From Methanomassiliicoccales archaeon (GTDB lineage Archaea; Thermoplasmatota; Thermoplasmata; Methanomassiliicoccales; UBA472), in contig JAJRAK010000052.1 of assembly GCA_028682895.1 (NCBI GenBank), positions 32,525 through 96,524 of the forward strand: a stretch of DNA of 64,000 nt, written 5' to 3'. The notes beneath the pieces are model-generated. The model was not told where the DNA came from. It did not search any database and was given only the letters and a program-made list of their open reading frames with translations. The position numbers and the translations under genes are program-made. Positions 16,747-25,829 of the stretch are shown here, piece after piece (the stretch's first letter is position 1; each line of letters starts with the position of its first letter).

Positions 16747-17296
16747 GCACGCGCACCTTACCATCGCGCATCTCGACGCGCACCAGCGTCTTGATCTTCT
16801 GTCCCAGCTCGGCCTCCATCTCCGCCAGCCGGTCCGTCTTCTGCACCACGATGATGACGTCCACGACCGTCACGCCCATGAGCTTGAACGCTTGCACCAT
16901 GGCCTTCAGCGTCCCTCCGGTGCTGAGCACGTCGTCAACGATGACCACGCGGTCACCTTTCTTCAGACCGTTGATGAAAAGCTCCTTCTCGGAATAACCG
17001 GTCGTCTGGTGCACGCTGACCTCGCCCGGAAGCCCGTACTTCCTTTTTCGTACGACATTGTAAGGAATTCCGGTCTGCAAAGAGAGAGGCACCATCAGAG
17101 GGATGGCCATGGCCTCGGCGCCCACGATGTAATCGCACCTGAAGTCCCCCAGCACGAGCATGCGGTCCAGAACCTCCTGCAGGACCTTGGGGTCCATGGA
17201 GGGGATGCCGTCCGTGATGGGGTGAACGAAGTATTGGTATTCGCCGAATCGGACCACATCGCTCCGTTCCAAGCTTTCCTTGAGCTTTTCCAACAT
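16739..17296 (-). CDS. hpt: Hypoxanthine/guanine phosphoribosyltransferase, archaeal
   Basis: Converts hypoxanthine or guanine with PRPP to IMP or GMP in purine salvage. It has 185 residues, starting MLEKLKESLERSDVVRFGEY, with the PRPP-binding motif VVIVDDVLSTGGTL near residues 115-130. The open frame extends upstream to 17443, but the family start corresponds to ATG 17296. It is the last of three salvage genes on this strand, with a 199-base gap after the second phosphoribosyltransferase. Confidence 0.9.
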   Translation of the reverse strand: MLEKLKESLERSDVVRFGEYQYFVHPITDGIPSMDPKVLQEVLDRMLVLGDFRCDYIVGAEAMAIPLMVPLSLQTGIPYNVVRKRKYGLPGEVSVHQTTGYSEKELFINGLKKGDRVVIVDDVLSTGGTLKAMVQAFKLMGVTVVDVIIVVQKTDRLAEMEAELGQKIKTLVRVEMRDGKVRVLS

Positions 17297-17495
17297 GTTC
17301 TCCGTGCGACATTGCTCGGCAGGCTCATTAATTGTATCGTTCCGAAGAGAACGTCGTGGGACCAGCTTCACTTCGGCATGGAGCTCGATGTGGGAGAGGG
17401 AAAGTAATTGGCGCACAGCGGCGCCCGTGACCTTGTGGTGCACCTCATCTCCGTCGAAGGTGACGAGGTCGGTCTGGAGATGTGATCTGCCTCGA

Positions 17496-18155
17496 TCACG
17501 CCTTGTACCACTTGGCGCCCTTCTTATGGACCTTGCCGGTGGCGGCCAGATGCCTCAGGGTGCGCCTCAGCAGCTCCTCCGGGACGTCTATCTGGAACTG
17601 GTCCTTGAACCCTTTCTGTATGCCCGTGACGGTCTTCGGCTCGTATAGGGTCTTGGGCAGGATGGTCCTCAGGTCCTCGTGCAGGTTCCAGGGGAAGATG
17701 AACCAGGTCCAGTCCTCATCTGGCACCTCGACCTCGTAGTAGTCCGGTTCTTTCTTGGAATGGGTGATGTGCAGGAGGGTGGCGGTGCGGACCTCCTTGG
17801 GTCCCATGGTCTTAAGATGCTGCTCCGCCAAGATGAGGCTCTCGCCGGTGTCGGTGATGTCGTCGACGATCAGGACGGACTCGCCGGCGATGCTGGCATT
17901 GAGCTCTTGGGTCAGGAGCGCCTTGCCATCGGTGCTGGCGGTGACGCCCCAGTGCTCGGTCTTGACCGCGTAGAGGCGCTTCACCTGGAGATGGTCACAT
18001 ATCACGCGGGCGGGCACCCACCCTCCCCGGGTGAGGCCGATGACGACCGTCGGTCGGAAACCGTTGTCCGCGATATCATAGGCCACGGCCTCGGTCCATT
18101 TGGCTATCTCGTCCCAGGTCAGTATGCGGCACTTGAAGCTCTCAACTTTGTCCAT
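17496..18155 (-). CDS. Phosphoribosyltransferase (COG2236-like)
   Basis: A 219-residue type I phosphoribosyltransferase with the PRPP loop VLIVDDITDTGESL at about residues 93-106 and VVIGLTRGGWVPAR in the pyrophosphate-binding loop. The C-terminal extension, with DWTWFIFPWN and a winged-helix-like tail (about 165-219), fits the archaeal COG2236 group, usually named xanthine or hypoxanthine phosphoribosyltransferase. It stands between adenine deaminase and hpt, which supports purine salvage; the exact base is uncertain. Confidence 0.83.
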   Translation of the reverse strand: MDKVESFKCRILTWDEIAKWTEAVAYDIADNGFRPTVVIGLTRGGWVPARVICDHLQVKRLYAVKTEHWGVTASTDGKALLTQELNASIAGESVLIVDDITDTGESLILAEQHLKTMGPKEVRTATLLHITHSKKEPDYYEVEVPDEDWTWFIFPWNLHEDLRTILPKTLYEPKTVTGIQKGFKDQFQIDVPEELLRRTLRHLAATGKVHKKGAKWYKA

Positions 18156-18219
18156 CGGATCATCTCACCAGGGAACGGCCCTGGCGGTCTGCAACCTGCA
18201 TTGATGAAGATATACCTTT

Positions 18220-19845
18220 TCAGAGAAGGGGCGACACGAACTCCGCCTTTCTGACGTCGAACAGTCCGAAGTTGCTTATCTTGAGCTCGGGCACCACCAA
18301 TAGGGATTGGAACGAGAGTGTGCTGAACGGCGCTGGTAGGGCACACCCCATCCCATTGAGCATGTCCATCAATATCGTCTCTTGGGCTGATACCGTGCCT
18401 ACCGAGGCGGAGCTCATGAGCCCGGCCACGTCCAGTGGTAGCTGTTCCATCAGTTCTCCGTCCACGACGGCATGACCGCCGCTGTGCGACACGGCGTTGA
18501 TCGCTTTTGCCATGTCCACGGGGGACGCTCCTACGGAGAGCAGATGATGGGAATCGTGGGCCACTGACGAGGCGAGCGCACCACGCTTGAGGCCGAACCC
18601 TTTGATAAAACCGAGCACAGGCGGTCCTACCGCATATCGGTCCACGAGCGCCAGCAGCAGCACGTCCTGGCGGATGTCCGCCTGTATCCGTCCGTTGACG
18701 ACCGGAAGCTCGGTGAGCACGCATCCGCTCTCTATGCTGTCCCGATGGACCTCGATCACCCGCACCGCCGCACTGTCCCCTCCGGCCGATAGGGTAAGCT
18801 CGTTCGCGGAACGGTCCTGAGGAGCGATGGCCAACACGGTCCTTTTCGGTTCCGCGCTGAAGAGCGGCCGGCCGTCCTTGGCCACCAGTTCCCCGTTGAT
18901 GTACACCTCGCGCACCTTGAAGTCCTTGAGGTCGTCGACGATCACCAGGTCAGCGGTGCGTCCGACGCCGATGCTCCCTCCAGGCAGACTGTAATGCCAG
19001 GCGGGCCAGGACGTCACCGCTTTTATGGCGTGCATGGGGCTCATTCCCATCGAGACCGCCTTTCGCAGCAGGACATCGATGTGTCCATTGACCAGGTCCT
19101 TGGCCCGCAGGTCGTCGGAGACCAGCATGCACTCGTTCGCCTTGGCGAACGACATGAGCTTGGCCATATCCCTGGAGGCGCTGCCTTCCCGCACCTGGAT
19201 CCACATGCCCAGGAAGTATTTCTCCTCGGCCTCGTCGGAAGTGGTGCATTCGTGATCGGTGGAGATCCCGGCGTTGATGTACTTGACCAACGGTCTGCCT
19301 ATCAGGCCGGGGCAGTGCCCGTCTACCTTCTTCCAGTACTTCTTGGTGGCCTTGATCTTCTCGATGATGCCCGGATCGCCCTCCAGCACGCCCTGGAAGT
19401 CCATGACCTCTCCCAGCGCGACGAAGCGGCGGTCCTCCAACATGCTCTCGATCTCCTTCACACCGATGACCGCCCCCGACGTCTCGTATTTGGTGGCCGG
19501 GACGCACGAAGGGGCGGTGAAATTAAAACGCAACGGGACGCTTTCCGCGTCCAGGAGCATGTAGGCGATGCCGGTCATGCCTATCACGTTGGCGATCTCA
19601 TGAGGGTCCGAGACCGTGGCGGTCGTACCGTGAGGAACGGCCGCCTCTGCGAACCGAGAGGGGCATAGATAGGACGATTCGATGTGGATATGGGCATCAA
19701 TCAGTCCGGGCAAGAGGAAGTGCTGGGGCGCCTCTGCCATATGTGTGATCTCAATGAACTTCCCGCCCTCCATGACCACCTTGGACGGGACTATCTTGCC
19801 GTTGATCACGTCCACTAGTTGCCCGGCGACCTCGACCCTTGCCAT
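18220..19845 (-). CDS. ade: Adenine deaminase
   Basis: Deaminates adenine to hypoxanthine, which the neighbouring phosphoribosyltransferases can use. A 541-residue amidohydrolase: LPGLIDAHIHIESS with the metal-binding H-x-H near residues 46-60, TTATVSDPHEIANV, and the C-terminal Ade domain with SVAHDSHHLLSVG. The length and motifs match the bacterial/archaeal Ade family. It is the first gene of the salvage cluster on this strand. Confidence 0.93.
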   Translation of the reverse strand: MARVEVAGQLVDVINGKIVPSKVVMEGGKFIEITHMAEAPQHFLLPGLIDAHIHIESSYLCPSRFAEAAVPHGTTATVSDPHEIANVIGMTGIAYMLLDAESVPLRFNFTAPSCVPATKYETSGAVIGVKEIESMLEDRRFVALGEVMDFQGVLEGDPGIIEKIKATKKYWKKVDGHCPGLIGRPLVKYINAGISTDHECTTSDEAEEKYFLGMWIQVREGSASRDMAKLMSFAKANECMLVSDDLRAKDLVNGHIDVLLRKAVSMGMSPMHAIKAVTSWPAWHYSLPGGSIGVGRTADLVIVDDLKDFKVREVYINGELVAKDGRPLFSAEPKRTVLAIAPQDRSANELTLSAGGDSAAVRVIEVHRDSIESGCVLTELPVVNGRIQADIRQDVLLLALVDRYAVGPPVLGFIKGFGLKRGALASSVAHDSHHLLSVGASPVDMAKAINAVSHSGGHAVVDGELMEQLPLDVAGLMSSASVGTVSAQETILMDMLNGMGCALPAPFSTLSFQSLLVVPELKISNFGLFDVRKAEFVSPLL

Positions 19846-19905
19846 GGATGGTACTCAGAGCTAGCAGGACAAAAACCTTTTCACCGCACCCGGCGATGTT
19901 CAAGC

Positions 19906-20133
19906 GTGACCTATCCCAGAGAGGTCCTGAACCGCATCAAGTGGGTAAAGGGGGGACTGTCTGACGTGATAGTTACGTATGTCCACAGGGGCGCCCCTGA
20001 TGATATGGCCATGATAAAGGGGGAGGACATTGTGGAACTAGGCAGGTCGTTCTTCCGCGTTGGGGAGAGCCATGTACCATACCACAGGATAATAAAAATA
20101 GAGAATGACGGGGAAGAGGTTTATCGCGCCTAG
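19906..20133 (+). CDS. UPF0248/DUF504 family protein
   Basis: A 75-residue archaeal protein starting at GTG 19906 (MTYPREVLNRIKW). The family signature YVHRGAPDD and the late VPYHRIIKI are both present. The function of the family is unknown. A longer frame back to 19819 overlaps the ade start and is not credible. It ends with TAG and converges with the next gene, 1 base apart. Confidence 0.82.
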   Translation: MTYPREVLNRIKWVKGGLSDVIVTYVHRGAPDDMAMIKGEDIVELGRSFFRVGESHVPYHRIIKIENDGEEVYRA

Positions 20134-20134
20134 C

Positions 20135-20749
20135 TCAATGCTTAGGCTCGTTGCAGTTAGGGCAGGTGTGCATGAAGGTCGGGAAGTTCACACCGCATTT
20201 GCGGCACTTGACCATCTCCACCTTCTTTTCCGCATGCTGCTCTTGTGCCGCGGGCTGTGCTGGCTGCGCCGGTGCCTGCTGGGGGGCGGGCGTCGGAGCG
20301 GCGGCGGGAGCCTGTTCCGCGGGCTTGTCCGGTGCGACCTGGTACTGCTGCGCCTGGTACTGCTGGTACTGAGGCTGCTGGATTACCTCCTGCAGCTTCA
20401 GGTAGGCAAGCAACAGCACTACCCCTGGGATGATGTACACGAAGAACCCCACGATGAGCCAGATAAGCAGATCATCACTGGCCTGCTTGAACTTACCCTG
20501 GTCCAGGTTGCTGAAGACCTTCTCCTTCAGCATATAGACGACGAGGAGCCCGAGGGCGCCCATCACCAACGCGGCGATCCCGTCACCTGTGCTTCCGGTT
20601 ATTACGCGGATGATCCCCACGAGAATGCCTATGATAGCAAATACCAGTGCCAGCAATTGACCGACGTAGAGCAACTTGCGTGACTCCGCTGCGCTGGCTG
20701 GCAACCATGGCGGACCGTTCTCTGATGCTAAGAAACTGTTCAGATTCAT
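20135..20749 (-). CDS. Membrane protein with C-terminal zinc ribbon
   Basis: A 204-residue protein of unknown function. Three hydrophobic segments (about residues 26-50, 56-73 and 90-115) are followed by a Gln/Pro/Ala-rich linker (120-175) and a cytosolic zinc ribbon, C-x2-C-x10-C-x2-C, ending CPNCNEPKH. This layout is common in archaeal membrane proteins of unknown role. It diverges from the TPD nuclease gene across 157 bases. Confidence 0.75.
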   Translation of the reverse strand: MNLNSFLASENGPPWLPASAAESRKLLYVGQLLALVFAIIGILVGIIRVITGSTGDGIAALVMGALGLLVVYMLKEKVFSNLDQGKFKQASDDLLIWLIVGFFVYIIPGVVLLLAYLKLQEVIQQPQYQQYQAQQYQVAPDKPAEQAPAAAPTPAPQQAPAQPAQPAAQEQHAEKKVEMVKCRKCGVNFPTFMHTCPNCNEPKH

Positions 20750-20869
20750 TTTCCCTTCCCTCCGACGGATGAATATCCAGGAGCTAAAGGTGGGTCCCCG
20801 ATATTGAATCTATCGCAGGCTGGAGGATGAATGGCACAATTTCAGATGATCATCGGCACCTCACAACTA

Positions 20870-20876
20870 TTATATA
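20870..20876 (+). promoter_or_regulatory. TATA box of the TPD nuclease gene
   Basis: TTATATA at 20870-20876, about 31-37 bases before GTG 20907, with GGTG at 20896-20899 as a possible ribosome-binding sequence. Confidence 0.5.
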
Positions 20877-20906
20877 CAATCCGTCAACTACGAAAGGTGC
20901 CAAAGA

Positions 20907-21677
20907 GTGAACTGGATGAAGAATGAGGATTTCAGATATTTATATGAAAGATTAAATGATCCTTCTGATATCGACTGTCTCTGCCAGGAGCTTAGCCTGG
21001 ACCGCGAACTTCTGACCGTCATCTATAGCCAAAGGACGGTACGTGAGACCACTAAGAAGTTCTACAAGGTGCAGAGGAACAGCCAGAGGATGATCCAGTC
21101 CTGGAAGAAGGGAGAGACCCTCTTGGAGCTCTCACAGCGTTTTGAGTTCCCGCCGATCCTGACCGGATTGATGATATTCCAGGAAACAGGACGTTCCAAG
21201 AAGCAGTACTGGGCCATGGTGAGGGAGCCTGAGACCATCCAGGACGAGGAGCTGAGAAGACAGATCGTGGAGATCGCCAAGGCCGACCTCATCTATTCCC
21301 CGGAAGGTACCGAGAAGCAGTACCAGAGGGGTGCCTGGGGAGAGAAGAACCTCCAGGACTGGCTGGACGGTCAGGGCATATCCTATCGTACTGAGAAGGA
21401 CCTCAGGGGCGAGTTCCCCAAGACCCCGGACGCGCTCCTGGACAAGCCCATCATGGTCAACGGTTGGAAGGTCAATTGGATCGAGTCCAAGGCCACCTTC
21501 GGCGACCGCGTCGAGGTGAACAAGAACACCAAGAAGCAGCTGTCACCGTACGTGCAGCTCTTCGGGCAGGGCCTGGTAGTATACTGGTTCGGTTTCGTTG
21601 ACGAGATAACCATGGAGGACGGCATATTCATCACCGACTCCTCCCTCAGTGGGTTGACCTGCAAACCAGTAGAGTAG
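20907..21677 (+). CDS. TPD-domain nuclease, CDIN1 (C15orf41)-like
   Basis: A 256-residue protein whose second half matches the TPD family named after its Thr-Pro-Asp motif: TPD is at residues 173-175, followed by E193-S-K195 in WIESKATFGD. Asp175 with Glu193-x-Lys195 forms a PD-(D/E)xK nuclease core. The N-terminal half is helical and rich in charged residues. Eukaryotic CDIN1 belongs to this family. The start is GTG 20907; ATG 20916 is possible. It ends with TAG and lies 44 bases before the Cas4-like nuclease on the same strand. Confidence 0.82.
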   Translation: MNWMKNEDFRYLYERLNDPSDIDCLCQELSLDRELLTVIYSQRTVRETTKKFYKVQRNSQRMIQSWKKGETLLELSQRFEFPPILTGLMIFQETGRSKKQYWAMVREPETIQDEELRRQIVEIAKADLIYSPEGTEKQYQRGAWGEKNLQDWLDGQGISYRTEKDLRGEFPKTPDALLDKPIMVNGWKVNWIESKATFGDRVEVNKNTKKQLSPYVQLFGQGLVVYWFGFVDEITMEDGIFITDSSLSGLTCKPVE

Positions 21678-21692
21678 ACCCTCTGCAAGATG

Positions 21693-21705
21693 TTAATATC
21701 TTAAA
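21693..21705 (+). promoter_or_regulatory. TATA region of the Cas4-like gene
   Basis: A TTAATATCTTAAA stretch at 21693-21705, about 24 bases before ATG 21722, predicts leaderless transcription separate from the TPD gene. Confidence 0.5.
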
Positions 21706-21721
21706 CCCGTATTTAAGTCGC

Positions 21722-22711
21722 ATGGACCGGGGCGATGTCATCTCAGCCAGCGACTTGGAGCGGTACGGCTACTGCCCGCTCAGTTGGTGGCTAGGGCGTC
21801 AGGCCAAGGTCCACAACGCCGAACTTGACGAGGGCGACCGGATCCATCGCAGCAAGGCCGATGAATACCTGCGCATCACCCACGCCGAGGAGATGGCCTG
21901 GGACTGGGAACGCATGGTCTTCCTCTTCTCATTGGTGGCGACCGTGCTCGCTCTGACCGGGATATCACTGATGCGCGTCGATGGCGGGGCCGATTGGGGA
22001 TGGGCCCTCACTCTGCTGAGCATCATGTGGTTCTTCGTGGTCATCGCTCTGCTCTATCTATCAGCGCAGAAAGGCAGGGCGCTCATAATGGTCCGCCGGC
22101 AGCAGATGCTGGCCATCGTAGGCCTGGTGATGATGGTCATCGCCATGAACGTGGGGACCCTCATCGAGGTCGACCCCTTGGTCTCCATGATAATCGAGGC
22201 CTTGGCCTTGCTGTGGTTGATAGCTGCCTCGTTCGCCTTGTACCGTTCCCTGTCCGCCGCTCAGCAAGCAAAGGAATGGATGGGGGAGCAGAAGCTGGAA
22301 GGCAAGATACATTACGTGGGGACGGACAGTTCCCCCTTGTACCTCTCCGAGAGCCTTGGGCTGAGCGGTCGTCCCGATTTCGTGCTGGAGGTGAACGGCA
22401 ATCTGATACCGGGGGACCTGAAGACCGGACGCACACCGAAAGGCCCCTTGTTCTCTCACATCCTTCAGGTGGCCGCCTACTGCGTCCTGATCGCCGAGAG
22501 CTCGGGAAAGAGGCCTCCGTACGGACTTCTCGTATACGGTGACATGGAGCACGAGATAGAGTTCACCGATGAGCTGGAGAAGATATTGCATAATAAGTTG
22601 GAGGAGATGCACGGGATCATCGTGACCGGCGAGGCGCATCGTAACCATAATCGTCCTGGTAAGTGCACCACCTGCTCGCGCCGTGCCTCCTGCCCCGAGA
22701 GATTGAACTGA
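21722..22711 (+). CDS. Cas4-like PD-(D/E)xK nuclease with four inserted membrane segments
   Basis: A 329-residue protein. The N-terminus has the Cas4-type YCPLSWW with Cys18; the C-terminus has Cys315, Cys318 and Cys324, giving the one-plus-three cysteine arrangement that binds a 4Fe-4S cluster in Cas4. The RecB core follows: GRPDFVLE with Asp219, PGDLKTGR with Asp232 and Lys234, and Q-x3-Y in LQVAAYC. Between the first Cys and the core lies an insert with four hydrophobic segments (about residues 65-85, 92-115, 128-148 and 153-175). No CRISPR or cas gene is near. I infer a membrane-anchored DNA exonuclease; its physiological target is unknown. Confidence 0.83.
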   Translation: MDRGDVISASDLERYGYCPLSWWLGRQAKVHNAELDEGDRIHRSKADEYLRITHAEEMAWDWERMVFLFSLVATVLALTGISLMRVDGGADWGWALTLLSIMWFFVVIALLYLSAQKGRALIMVRRQQMLAIVGLVMMVIAMNVGTLIEVDPLVSMIIEALALLWLIAASFALYRSLSAAQQAKEWMGEQKLEGKIHYVGTDSSPLYLSESLGLSGRPDFVLEVNGNLIPGDLKTGRTPKGPLFSHILQVAAYCVLIAESSGKRPPYGLLVYGDMEHEIEFTDELEKILHNKLEEMHGIIVTGEAHRNHNRPGKCTTCSRRASCPERLN

Positions 22712-22712
22712 C

Positions 22713-24509
22713 CTATTCCACCGTCACGCTCTTGGCCAGGTTCTTTGGTTTATCGATGGAGCAGTTGCGCCTCTTCGCCACATGATAGGCGAGTATCTGA
22801 AGCGCCACGGTGACAGGGATGGGCGAGTAGACCGGCTTGACCTTCGGCACATATATGACGCGCTCGCATAGCCGGGCCAGTTCAGTGTCCCCTTCCAGCC
22901 CGATACCGAGCACGGGACTGTCGCGGGCGGCCACCTCTGAAACATTGGCCAACATCTTCTCGTATGTCGGGTCTCCCTTGATGGCCGTAGCGATCACCGG
23001 TGTGGTGGAATCCAGGAGCGCCAAGGGACCGTGCTTGAGCTCACCGGCGGCGAATCCCTCGGCATGTATGTACGATATCTCCTTGAGCTTGAGCGCCCCC
23101 TCGAGCATCGTTGGGTAGTTGATGTTGCGGCCGATGAAGAAGCAGTGCTCGGCCGAATCGATCATCTTGCTGGCCTCCTCGATCTCATGCATGCGGTTCA
23201 GCACGGATTGGACCATGTTCGATGATTGGCGAAGTGAGGACAACGCACTGCGCATGGAATCGTGGCTGAGATTGCCCTTAGCGTAGCCGATGCGTATCGC
23301 TAAAAGGTACATCGCCAGCATCTGGGCGAGGAATGTCTTGGTCGCCGCCACGCCTATCTCAGGTCCGGCCTTGGTGTACAGCACCTCGTCGACCTCACGG
23401 GTGATGGTGGAGCCAACGACGTTCGTGACGGCCAATGTGCGGCACCCGCGCCGCCGGGCCTCCCGGGCGGCCGCCAGCGTGTCCGCGGTCTCCCCGCTCT
23501 GAGTGATAAGAATGACCAACGGGGTCTCTCTGGCCCCTGGTGAGTAACGGTACTCGGACGCCAGCTCCAGCGTGGTCGGCAGGGAGGCGAACTCCTCCAT
23601 GACGTACTTTCCTACCATGGCGGCATGGAAGGAAGAACCGCAGGCCACCAGCTTCACCGAGCGGAAGTCGATGCGGGGGAGCACCTCCCCGTTCTCGATC
23701 ATGTCCAATGCGCCCAGCAGCGTGTTGTGCATGGCGTTGGGGCCTTCGAATATCTCCTTTAGCATGAAATGTTCGAAACCGCCCTTCTGGGCATCTTCGG
23801 CGGACCAGGTGACCACGGCCGGCTCCCTCTCCACGGGGACGCCCTCGGCGTTGAACACCTTGACCTCCGAAGGGGTGATGGAAAGTGTCTCGCCGTCCAT
23901 GATGTAAAGCACCTTGTTGGTGTAGCTGAGCAGAGCGGTTACGTCCGAGGCCAGGAAGTTCTCCTTGACCCCGAGCCCGATGACCATAGGGTTCTCCTTG
24001 CGGGCAGCGGCGATCTCCTGGCCCCCGTCGCGGATGGCAGCGATGGCGTAAGTTCCCTCGATCTCCTTTATCGAATCGGCCAGCGCCTGTCGGAGGTCGC
24101 CCTTGTAATGGTCCTCCAACAGATGCACTATGACCTCGGTGTCGGTCTCGGAGGTGAACCGGTGACCGTTCGACTCCAACCGCCCCCGCAACGCCGCATA
24201 GTTCTCGATTATCCCATTATGAACGATGGCTAATTTGCCGTCGCATGACATGAAGGGGTGAGCGTTCCTATCCGAAGGACGGCCACATGTGGCCCACCGA
24301 GTATGGCCGATGCCGGTGCGGGCCTCGGACCGAGGCATCACACCGCGCAGCACATCCAGTTCGCCCTGACGCTTGGTCAAGGAAAGACGTCCATTGTCCA
24401 CCAACGCGATACCGGCGGAGTCGTATCCCCGGTATTCCAGGCGCTTGAGGCCTTCCATAAGCACTTCCGCCGCCTGACGGTACCCTACGTAACCGACTAT
24501 GCCGCACAT
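22713..24509 (-). CDS. glmS: Glutamine-fructose-6-phosphate aminotransferase (isomerizing)
   Basis: Makes glucosamine-6-phosphate from fructose-6-phosphate and glutamine, the first step to UDP-N-acetylglucosamine. 598 residues: an N-terminal class II glutaminase starting MCGIVGYVGYR (nucleophile Cys2) and two SIS domains (about 280-410 and 445-580). The C-terminal KNLAKSVTVE is the family ending. The start codon overlaps the stop of the preceding nucleotidyltransferase gene, so the two are one operon. It ends with TAG. Confidence 0.96.
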   Translation of the reverse strand: MCGIVGYVGYRQAAEVLMEGLKRLEYRGYDSAGIALVDNGRLSLTKRQGELDVLRGVMPRSEARTGIGHTRWATCGRPSDRNAHPFMSCDGKLAIVHNGIIENYAALRGRLESNGHRFTSETDTEVIVHLLEDHYKGDLRQALADSIKEIEGTYAIAAIRDGGQEIAAARKENPMVIGLGVKENFLASDVTALLSYTNKVLYIMDGETLSITPSEVKVFNAEGVPVEREPAVVTWSAEDAQKGGFEHFMLKEIFEGPNAMHNTLLGALDMIENGEVLPRIDFRSVKLVACGSSFHAAMVGKYVMEEFASLPTTLELASEYRYSPGARETPLVILITQSGETADTLAAAREARRRGCRTLAVTNVVGSTITREVDEVLYTKAGPEIGVAATKTFLAQMLAMYLLAIRIGYAKGNLSHDSMRSALSSLRQSSNMVQSVLNRMHEIEEASKMIDSAEHCFFIGRNINYPTMLEGALKLKEISYIHAEGFAAGELKHGPLALLDSTTPVIATAIKGDPTYEKMLANVSEVAARDSPVLGIGLEGDTELARLCERVIYVPKVKPVYSPIPVTVALQILAYHVAKRRNCSIDKPKNLAKSVTVE

Positions 24510-25699
24510 CAGACCACTATGCTCCTGTCCTCAAAAGTGCCCTCGACCTTGACGCCATTACCCACGCGGGAGTTCGCTCCGATGATGGCCCCGGAGGACA
24601 GCACCGCCCTTGATCCTATTTGGGTGAACTCGCCGACGATACTGCCGGCCTTCTCTACCTTGAAGAACTCATCTTCGATGCGCACCTGCGCCATGCCCGA
24701 AGGGGCGGACAGTCCGCTCCCTATGCGGCATCCATCATCGATGACCGCACGCGAGATATGAGAATGGGAACCGATGGAAACGTTGTTCATGATCATGGAA
24801 TTGTATATCGTGGTGAAGGGGGCGATGCTGACACCGTTCCCTATGCTTGTGGTCGAGAATATGGTCGCGTACGGACCTATCTCACATCCTTCACCGATCG
24901 CCACCGGCCCTTCGATGTAGGAGCCAGCCTTTATCTTGGTCCCAGCGCCTATGTGCACTGGCCCGCGGAGCGTGACCCCTCCCTCGATGGTACCGGCTAT
25001 TTCCTGACCGGTGAGGTCGGAGGCGTACTCGTTCAGTCGTATGAGGTCCCATGGATAGACCGCGTCCATCCAGCGGCCGGTGGAACGCACCACTTCCAGG
25101 TCCACCTTGGAAATGCAGCTGTGCAGCACGTGGGTGATGCCGGACTTGCCTTCCATGACCCCCTTTTCCAAATATTTGAATATGCTGGGCGGGAAACGGT
25201 AGATGCCGGTGCTTATGATATTGCTCTCCCCTTTATCCGGCTTCTCGATGATATCGACCACCCGACCGGCCTCTATCTGCACCACGCCGTACTTGGAGGG
25301 CATCTCGGAATCGGTCACGAGCAGGGCGATGTTGCCCTTGTGCTTGAGAAGGTCGGAGATGGCCTGGGCATCGATGATGTTGTCACCAGCCACCATGATG
25401 AAGTCGTCCTTGATCTGGTTCTTGACGGTCAGAGCGGCATGGGCGGTACCGAGCTGCTTCTCCTGCAGTGCGTATGATATTTTCACACCGAACTGCGAAC
25501 CATTGCCGAAGAAGGACATTATCCTCTCCTTCATGTAGCCGACGACCAGTATGATATCGGTGATGCCGTTGGCCGCCAACGCTCGGACCACGTACTCAAG
25601 GATAGGGCGGTTCCCTATCGGTATCATGACCTTGGGCCGGGACACGGTGAATGGGCGCAGCCTAGTCCCTTCCCCGGCGGCCAGTATGACGGCTTTCAT
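24509..25699 (-). CDS. Bifunctional sugar-1-phosphate nucleotidyltransferase/acetyltransferase (GlmU-like)
   Basis: A 396-residue protein. The N-terminal nucleotidyltransferase domain starts MKAVILAAGEGTRLRPFT, and the C-terminal left-handed beta helix (about residues 240-396) shows hexapeptide repeats. Archaeal enzymes of this layout make UDP-N-acetylglucosamine or a related sugar from the glucosamine-1-phosphate that follows GlmS. Glucose-1-phosphate thymidylyltransferase activity is also known in the family. First gene of the glmS operon; the phosphomutase GlmM is not in the window. Confidence 0.88.
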   Translation of the reverse strand: MKAVILAAGEGTRLRPFTVSRPKVMIPIGNRPILEYVVRALAANGITDIILVVGYMKERIMSFFGNGSQFGVKISYALQEKQLGTAHAALTVKNQIKDDFIMVAGDNIIDAQAISDLLKHKGNIALLVTDSEMPSKYGVVQIEAGRVVDIIEKPDKGESNIISTGIYRFPPSIFKYLEKGVMEGKSGITHVLHSCISKVDLEVVRSTGRWMDAVYPWDLIRLNEYASDLTGQEIAGTIEGGVTLRGPVHIGAGTKIKAGSYIEGPVAIGEGCEIGPYATIFSTTSIGNGVSIAPFTTIYNSMIMNNVSIGSHSHISRAVIDDGCRIGSGLSAPSGMAQVRIEDEFFKVEKAGSIVGEFTQIGSRAVLSSGAIIGANSRVGNGVKVEGTFEDRSIVV

Positions 25700-25784
25700 T
25701 ATTCTCCTCCCTAGTAGCCATCATCTGGCCATTTAATAATCTTTTTCAACGCGATGATATCATTACTTGTAAAGAGACAGCATG

Positions 25785-25792
25785 CTTTAAAT
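25785..25792 (+). promoter_or_regulatory. TATA-like box of the KaiC-like operon
   Basis: CTTTAAAT-like sequence near 25785-25792 overlaps an in-frame upstream ATG (25791) and lies about 40 bases before ATG 25830, which supports the later start. Confidence 0.4.
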
Positions 25793-25829
25793 GTCCTTTC
25801 GAACGATAGTATTCGCGAGAAGGTTCCGT

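Noticed and set aside
17297..17495. N-terminal extension of hpt or a separate small gene in the 199-base gap
   Set aside because: The open frame there has no homology-like features, and the known family start fits ATG 17296; nothing else is visible in the gap.
21722..22711. CRISPR-Cas locus around the Cas4-like gene
   Set aside because: No repeat-spacer array and no other cas gene anywhere in the window; the protein also has a membrane insert not typical of CRISPR-associated Cas4.
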